64,000 nt of DNA. Origin: Halobaculum magnesiiphilum. GTDB taxonomy: Archaea > Halobacteriota > Halobacteria > Halobacteriales > Haloferacaceae. This document shows positions 58,875-64,000 of this stretch, in pieces. Location of the stretch: assembly GCF_019823105.1 (NCBI RefSeq), contig NZ_CP081958.1:1-64000 (forward strand). Direction: 5' to 3'. The notes below the pieces were generated by a model, which had not been told where the DNA came from, made no database searches, and saw nothing but the letters and a program-made list of their open reading frames with translations. Numbering within the stretch: position 1 is the stretch's first letter; each line of letters starts with the position of its first letter. The position numbers and the translations under genes are program-made.

Positions 58875-60314
58875 ATGACCGATTCCCCCTCGGCAGCGCA
58901 GGTGTCGGATCTCGTCGAGGGGGATCTGCTCCGGCCGATGTTGCGCGTCGCGTGGCCCCTGGTGCTCATCCAGCTGCTGCAGGTGATGTACAACGTCGCG
59001 GACACGTTCTGGCTGGGGCGGCTCTCGGCCGACGCGGTCGGCGCGCTCTCGTTGGCGTTCCCGATCGTCTTCCTGTTCATCAGCATCGGCGGCGGCTTCA
59101 CCGCCGCGGGGGCGATCCTCGTCGCCCAGCACACCGGCGCGAGCTCCGCGGGCAGCGGAAGCGACCGCGAGGCCGGCAAGGTGGCGGGCACGGTCCTCGG
59201 GTTCGTGATGCTGGTTGCGCTGGTACTGGGCGCGCTGGGCTACCTCGCGGTCGGGCCCGCGCTGTCGCTCATCCCGGCCGACGAGGCGACGGCGAGGGAC
59301 ATCGTGCCGCTGGCGGCCCTCTACATGCGGGTGTTCTTCCTCGCGACGCCGTTCCTGTTCGGCTTCTTCGTGTTCGTGTCGCTGATGCGCGGCTACGGCG
59401 ACACGCGCGCGCCGCTGCGGGTGATGGTCGTCTCTGTCGCGGTAAACGTCGCGCTCGACCCGTTCCTGATCTTCGGGTGGGGGCCGTTCCCCGCGCTGGG
59501 GATCGAGGGCGCCGCGTGGGCGACGCTGTTCTCGCGGGCGGTCGCGACCGTCGTCGGCTGGTACGTGCTGTTCGCCACGCCCGCCGGTCCGACGGTCCGT
59601 CCGGGCGACCTCGTGCCCGACCTCGGGATCGTGAAGAAGGTCGTCCGCCTCGGCGTCCCCTCTGCGCTGGAGCAGTCGGGCGTCTCGCTCGCGTTCGTCG
59701 TGTTGACGGCGCTGGTGGCGACGTTCCCGCCCGCCGTCGTCGCGGCGTACGGCCTCGGCAACCGCCTCATCTCGCTGGTGTTCCTCCCCGCGATGGGGCT
59801 GGCGCAGGCGGTCAACACCGTGGTAGGCCAGAACCTCGGGGCCGAAAAGCCCGATCGCGCGTGGCGCGCCGTCCGGGCTGCCCTGGGCGTCGTCACCGCG
59901 GTGATGCTCCCGGTCGCGCTCGCGACGGCGGCGTTCCCCGAACCCATCGTGCAGGTGTTCCTGCCGCCGGGATCGCCCGACGCCGCCGAGACGATCGCGT
60001 ACGCCTCGACGTACCTCCGGGTCGCCACGGTGATGTTCGTGTTCCTCGGGGTCTTCGAGATCAGCCGCGGGGCGTTCCGGGGCGCCGGGCGGACCGGCAC
60101 CGCGCTCGCGCTGTCGCTGGTGGCGGTGTGGCTCGTGCGCGTCCCCGTCACCTACGCGGCGGTGTTCGTGTACGACTTCGGCACCGCCGGCATCTGGTGG
60201 GCGGTCGTCGCCGGCGACGTGGTCGGCGCGATCGCCGGCCTGGCGTGGCTCCTGCACGGGACGTGGATGCGGTCGGTGGTGGAGCCGCCGTCGGGCGTCC
60301 CCGCGGACGATTGA
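58875..60314 (+). CDS. MATE-family efflux transporter
   Basis: 479-residue polytopic protein with twelve hydrophobic segments. NVADTFWLGRLSADAVGALS in the first half and the repeat-symmetric ANTVVGQNLGAEKPDRAWRA-type segment (VNTVVGQNLGAE) in the second are characteristic of MATE/DinF exporters. It should export cationic compounds using Na+ or H+. ATG at 58875, with palindromic elements just upstream. Confidence 0.9.
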   Translation: MTDSPSAAQVSDLVEGDLLRPMLRVAWPLVLIQLLQVMYNVADTFWLGRLSADAVGALSLAFPIVFLFISIGGGFTAAGAILVAQHTGASSAGSGSDREAGKVAGTVLGFVMLVALVLGALGYLAVGPALSLIPADEATARDIVPLAALYMRVFFLATPFLFGFFVFVSLMRGYGDTRAPLRVMVVSVAVNVALDPFLIFGWGPFPALGIEGAAWATLFSRAVATVVGWYVLFATPAGPTVRPGDLVPDLGIVKKVVRLGVPSALEQSGVSLAFVVLTALVATFPPAVVAAYGLGNRLISLVFLPAMGLAQAVNTVVGQNLGAEKPDRAWRAVRAALGVVTAVMLPVALATAAFPEPIVQVFLPPGSPDAAETIAYASTYLRVATVMFVFLGVFEISRGAFRGAGRTGTALALSLVAVWLVRVPVTYAAVFVYDFGTAGIWWAVVAGDVVGAIAGLAWLLHGTWMRSVVEPPSGVPADD

Positions 60315-60408
60315 GTCGTCACGGGTCCGTGTTATTCACGAATGTTCCCTAGTTTTCTTCCATGTCACTAGCGGAACTCCCTTATTCTTCAACAAGAGAG
60401 GTTCGGCA

Positions 60409-61446
60409 ATGAGTGATGGACCCGGAACGTCCGATCCGCCGCCTGACGGCGATCGGCCGGTGCTCCTCCTGGCGCCCGCCCATCGACCCCCCGACGACGA
60501 GGCGTGCATCGACCTGCTCGCTGGCGAGGACCCGTCCGCGGCGAACGTCGTGAGCGTCACCCTGGAGGCGACGCCGGACGACCGACTGTCGGTCTGGCGG
60601 CGGGAGGTCGGGGACGAGCTCCCGAACCGGGCGACGGTCGTCGACGCAGGCAGCGGCGCCGACCCCCAATCCCAGGCGGTCGCATCCGACGAGTTCCCGC
60701 GGATGGACGTCGACGTGCTCCCGGAACACGCGGATCTCATGGACCTCTGTCTGTCGATCGCGTCCACGCTGGGGGAGTGGAGGAGCTCCGAGGGGCGGAC
60801 AGTCCTGTGTTTCCACTCGCTGTCGACGGCGCTCCGGCGGTTCGAGCCGGAGCGCGTGATCGGGTTCGTGAACGGACTCAACGCCCTTTGTGAGCGAATG
60901 GGCGTTCGCGCGCACCACCACCTCGACCCCGACGGACACGACGAGGAGACGATCGCGACGCTGCGCCCGCTGTACGGAACGATCGTCGAGCACGTCCCCG
61001 ACGGCGGATGGATCGTCTCCGCGGACGACCGGTCGGACACCGAGCCGTCGTTTCGCGAGACGAGCGCCCCGCCGGGCGGGGCGGCGCGGACCGACCCGGA
61101 GCGCCCCGAGACGGTCCCGATGCCGTACTCGTTCGACTCGGTCGTCGACCTGGTCTCCGAGCCACGTCGCCGCACTCTGCTGTACGTCCTGCGGTCGTGT
61201 CGGTGCGACGAGATCCACTTCGACCGGCTAATCGACCTGGTCGACGAGCGGGAACGTTCGATCCCGAGGCGCCGGTCGGACCGGTCGCGCGGGGACCTCG
61301 AGATCTCGCTCGGACACGTTCACCTTCCGAAGCTCGACGACATCGGCGTCGTCGACTACGACGACGCCGCCGGCGTCGTCAGGTACCACCGGAACCGGGG
61401 GCTGGAATCGTGCGTCCGATACGTCGAGACGCTCGAACTCGGCTGA
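60409..61446 (+). CDS. DUF7504-DUF7344 regulator
   Basis: 345-residue protein. Residues ~15-215 form a domain with RPVLLLAPAHRPPDDEACID and GRTVLCFHSLSTALRR, a RecA-like or KaiC-like degenerate fold seen in haloarchaeal DUF7504. Residues ~240-345 form a DUF7344 winged helix: VVDLVSEPRRRTLLYVL, then ISLGHVHLPKLDDIGVVDYD. It is the same wHTH as the protein at 51179. The Walker A lysine is absent, so ATPase activity is unlikely. The TATA-like cttattct lies about 26 bp upstream. Confidence 0.78.
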   Translation: MSDGPGTSDPPPDGDRPVLLLAPAHRPPDDEACIDLLAGEDPSAANVVSVTLEATPDDRLSVWRREVGDELPNRATVVDAGSGADPQSQAVASDEFPRMDVDVLPEHADLMDLCLSIASTLGEWRSSEGRTVLCFHSLSTALRRFEPERVIGFVNGLNALCERMGVRAHHHLDPDGHDEETIATLRPLYGTIVEHVPDGGWIVSADDRSDTEPSFRETSAPPGGAARTDPERPETVPMPYSFDSVVDLVSEPRRRTLLYVLRSCRCDEIHFDRLIDLVDERERSIPRRRSDRSRGDLEISLGHVHLPKLDDIGVVDYDDAAGVVRYHRNRGLESCVRYVETLELG

Positions 61447-61456
61447 GTCCTCCCGA

Positions 61457-61540
61457 TCAGATCGGCGCTCCGGGGTATCAGATCAGCGCCGCGCCGTATC
61501 AGATCAGCCCTCCGGGTTCTCAGATCAGCGCTCCGCCCTC
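61457..61540 (-). repeat. 21-bp tandem repeat spanning the stop of the AEC transporter gene
   Basis: Four 21-bp units start with TCAGATC at 61457, 61478, 61499 and 61520. On the minus strand each unit carries a copy of the ending Gly-x-x-Ile-stop. The TCA at 61520 is the real TGA of the AEC gene and the other three TGA codons lie in the same phase beyond it. The units vary mainly in the middle bases. Confidence 0.8.
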
Positions 61541-62476
61541 CAGCAGCGCGATCAGCCCCGTCAGTATCGGGATCGACGCCAGCGTCGTCACGAGGATCAC
61601 GGTGCTCACGTACTCGGGGACGGAGACGCCGCCGATCTCGAGGTCGTCGGCGAAGGCGCCAACGAGGATGAGCGGCGTCACCGCCGCCGGCATCGCCGAC
61701 TCCAGGACGAACACGCGCGCGACGGTGGCGTCCTGGAAGCCGACGGCGACCGCGATGGCGACCGCGACCGCGGGCGCGACGACCATCTTCAGGATCGAGG
61801 GGGCGGCCGCCTGCGAGAGCGCGGCGCCGTAGTCCGTGCGCGCGAGCTGGATGCCCAAGATCAGCAGCATCACCGGAATCGACGAGTCGCCGACGAGCTG
61901 GAGCGTCCCCATCGCGGTGCCGTCCGCGGGCGGGACGACGCCGAGCGAGCGGGCGCCGAGCGCGACGGGGACGGCCCACACCAGCGGGATCGTGAGCACG
62001 CGGCGGATCCCCCGGATCCCGCCCCCGCCGCCGGCCCGGGAGGCGACGTACACGCCGATGGTGTAGATGAGCACCGACTGGACCGCGAGATACAGCACCG
62101 CCGCCGGCCGGCCGCCCGCGGGGAACGCGAAGTCCGACAGCGGGATGCCGTAGTTACCCGAGTTGGGGAACGTCGCCGCGAGCACCAGCGCCGAGAGGCG
62201 GGGCTCCGACTCGCCGAGCAGCCGTCCGACCCCCTCGGCGACGACGAGCATCCCGAGGACGTACGCCGTGACCGCGATCGTCATCCGGGCGATCGTGGCG
62301 CCGGAGAAGGCGGCGGTCGCGAGGCTGTGGAGCACGAGTGCCGGCGCGAGCACGTACACGACGACCGTGTTCAGCGGGTCGGCGTCGATGTCGCTCGCGC
62401 GCCCCAGCGCGAACCCGAAGGCCGCGACCGTGATGATCGGCAGGACCGCGCCCGCGAAGATGTCGAGAAGCGCCAC
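61520..62476 (-). CDS. AEC-family transporter
   Basis: 318-residue membrane protein of the auxin-efflux-carrier fold (ten helices, two bundles). ATFPNSGNYGIPLSDFAFPA and MPAAVTPLILVGAFADDLEI are the paired unwound-helix regions. Substrate unknown. The GTG at 62476 (VALLDIFAGAVLPIIT) is preferred to a TTG 27 bp upstream. Its last codons and stop are tandemly repeated past the gene end. Confidence 0.85.
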   Translation of the reverse strand: MALLDIFAGAVLPIITVAAFGFALGRASDIDADPLNTVVVYVLAPALVLHSLATAAFSGATIARMTIAVTAYVLGMLVVAEGVGRLLGESEPRLSALVLAATFPNSGNYGIPLSDFAFPAGGRPAAVLYLAVQSVLIYTIGVYVASRAGGGGGIRGIRRVLTIPLVWAVPVALGARSLGVVPPADGTAMGTLQLVGDSSIPVMLLILGIQLARTDYGAALSQAAAPSILKMVVAPAVAVAIAVAVGFQDATVARVFVLESAMPAAVTPLILVGAFADDLEIGGVSVPEYVSTVILVTTLASIPILTGLIALLEGGALI

Positions 62477-62624
62477 GTGGGCCGTTCCTGCCGGCGACGC
62501 CAAGAGCGGATCGACTTCGGCAGGCGCGACGGCCGCCGCGTCCCCGGGGACCGTTCCGGTGGTCCGGACCGGGTGTCCCGAACCACCGCCTCACGGGGCG
62601 GGGACTCGCGGTTCCAGCACGTCG

Positions 62625-64000
62625 TCACGGTTCCCGCACGTCGACGCCCGCGAACTCGAAGCGAGCGCCGCCCGCCCCGCTCTCGTCGACCCGGACCCGC
62701 CAGCCGTGTGCGTCCGCGATCTGCTCGACGATGTTCAGGCCGAACCCCGTTCCCCCGTCGGCCGTCGAGTAGCCGGCCTCGAAGACGGTGTCGCGCTCGG
62801 CGGGCGGGATCCCCGGGCCATCGTCGGCGACGGAGAAGCCGCCGTCGGCCCGACCGACCGACACCGTGACCTCCTCCCCGGCGTGCTCGACGGCGTTCCG
62901 GATCAGGTTCTCGAGGAGCTGGCGGAGCTGGTCCCGATCCGCCTCGACGACAGCGCCCGACTCGACAGCGAGCGTCGCGTCGCCGGTCGACACCGTCCCC
63001 CAGCAGGCGCCGACCAGCTCACCCAGGCGGATCGGTTCGACGGTCATCGCGTCCTCGCCCTCCCTGGCGAGCGTGAGCAGGTCGTCGGTGAGCGCGTCCA
63101 TGCGGTCGAGCGCGTTCTCGACGGCCGCGACGTGCTCGCTGTCGGTCTCCTCGGCGACCAGCGAGAGATTCCCCCGCGCGACAGCAAGCGGGCCTCGGAG
63201 GTCGTGACTGACGACGCTCGTGAACCGGTCCAGCCGCTCGTTGCGGTCGACCAGCTCCCGCTCGCGGGCCGTCCGCTCGCCGATGTCGCGGTCGATGGCG
63301 ACGAACCTGTCCTCGCCGTCGAGGTCGAGCCTGATGAGGTGGATCTCGATGGGGAGCGTCGTGCCGTCACTGCGCTTCAGCTCGCCCTCGAACCGTCGCG
63401 GCGTGTTCGTGGGCAGGTCGGCCCAGAAGGAGCGCGCGTGTTCCGGGTCGACCGTCGGGTCGAGATCCCACACTCGCATCCCGACGAGCTCCTCCTCGTC
63501 GTACCCCACTTCCTCACAGAACCGGCGGTTCACGTCGCGGACGACCCCCTCGGCGTCATGTATCACGATCATGTCCGGGGAGTTCTCGAACAGGGCCTCC
63601 AGCCGTGCGGTGCTCGCATGGAGGCGTTGCTCGCGCCGCTTCCGCTCGGTTACGTCGTTCTGGAACCCGACGAAGTTGGTGATCTCCCCGGTATCGTCGC
63701 GGATCGGAAAGACGTTGAGGAGGTTCCAGAACAGCTCCCCGTCGGCGTCGTAGTTGCGTATCTCCGTCGAGACCGGCTCGCCTGCGTCGATCGCCGCCCG
63801 GATCTCGGCGACCGTCTCGGGGTCGGTCTCCGGCCCCTGCAGGAACCGACAGTTCCGGCCGAGGACCGCCGACTCGTCGTACCCCGTCATCTCCTCGAAC
63901 CAGTCGTTCACGTAGACGACGGGGTTGTCCTCCCGCGTCGGGTCCGTGATGACGACGCCCAGCTCGGCGGCGTCGAGCGCGTCGGTCTTGAGCGCCAACT
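62625..64000 (-). CDS. LOV-PAS sensor histidine kinase (N-terminus beyond the window)
   Basis: At least 458 residues; the frame has no start inside the window and runs off the edge. In order: a PAS domain with the LOV signature GRNCRFLQG (flavin-binding Cys) near residue 47 of the visible part, a second PAS domain (ENSPDMIVIHDAEGVVRDVN), a HisKA domain with SHDLRGPLAVARG (phospho-acceptor His), and a HATPase domain with NLIRNAVEHA and DDGPGIPPAE. It is likely a blue-light or redox sensor kinase; the response regulator is not visible. Confidence 0.88.
   Translation of the reverse strand, partial: LALKTDALDAAELGVVITDPTREDNPVVYVNDWFEEMTGYDESAVLGRNCRFLQGPETDPETVAEIRAAIDAGEPVSTEIRNYDADGELFWNLLNVFPIRDDTGEITNFVGFQNDVTERKRREQRLHASTARLEALFENSPDMIVIHDAEGVVRDVNRRFCEEVGYDEEELVGMRVWDLDPTVDPEHARSFWADLPTNTPRRFEGELKRSDGTTLPIEIHLIRLDLDGEDRFVAIDRDIGERTARERELVDRNERLDRFTSVVSHDLRGPLAVARGNLSLVAEETDSEHVAAVENALDRMDALTDDLLTLAREGEDAMTVEPIRLGELVGACWGTVSTGDATLAVESGAVVEADRDQLRQLLENLIRNAVEHAGEEVTVSVGRADGGFSVADDGPGIPPAERDTVFEAGYSTADGGTGFGLNIVEQIADAHGWRVRVDESGAGGARFEFAGVDVREP

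Overview
The window is chromosomal DNA of a haloarchaeon. It is GC-rich and its proteins are acidic. It carries archaeal replication factor C large subunit, CetZ tubulin, presenilin-type proteases, HalOD1 and bacterio-opsin-activator (Bat) regulators, Tat-dependent lipoproteins, and many leaderless genes with a TATA box about 25 bp upstream of the start codon. I would place it in Halobacteria (Haloferacales-like) and cannot go further from the sequence alone. I saw no rRNA, tRNA, CRISPR array or intact insertion sequence.

Layout. 0.1-7.4 kb: rfcL, a zinc alcohol dehydrogenase, a polar amino acid ABC importer, a CtaA/COX15 heme A synthase and a cetZ gene. 7.5-17.8 kb: a compact co-oriented locus for a Tad/type IV pilus-like machine. 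It has a coiled-coil protein, a small membrane-anchored protein, a PilB/VirB11-type ATPase, a PilC/TadC membrane protein and four linked single-pass proteins, the last of 1085 residues. Three promoters inside this locus are near copies of each other. 17.9-26.4 kb: DUF5791 protein, SDR, DHH phosphoesterase, aldo/keto reductase, zinc-ribbon mini-protein, MFS transporter, double-VOC enzyme, MetRS. 26.7-31.3 kb: YbaK deacylase, HalOD1 and Bat regulators, an HxlR regulator with palindromic promoter sites, an orphan (possibly CTAG-specific) DNA methylase and a VTT membrane protein. 31.4-40.7 kb: MfnA-type decarboxylase, PEP synthase, PhzF, a nucleoside deaminase, an overlapping NYN-PUA pair and two tandem presenilin homologues. 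41.0-45.9 kb: DUF7518 protein, smc, scpA. 46.2-55.8 kb: a looser, partly AT-richer accessory stretch with an AAC(3)-like acetyltransferase, DsbA-like lipoprotein, orphan membrane and beta-propeller proteins, a DUF7344 regulator, a cystathionine-synthase-type enzyme, a monooxygenase-like gene broken by an amber codon, UspA and two unknowns. 55.9-64 kb: a divergent methylthioadenosine-salvage pair, NUDIX/MATE divergent pair, DUF7504-DUF7344 regulator, AEC transporter and a LOV-PAS histidine kinase cut by the window edge.

The signals I rate highest are: the pilus/secretion locus with its triplicated leaderless promoter; two unrelated membrane-protein genes (ctaA-like and AEC) whose last codons and stop codon are tandemly repeated in frame past the stop; the tandem presenilins; the NYN-PUA pair; the orphan methylase in a CTAG-poor sequence; and the palindromic regulatory sites at the HxlR and MATE promoters. 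Family names with DUF numbers are from memory and need a profile search.
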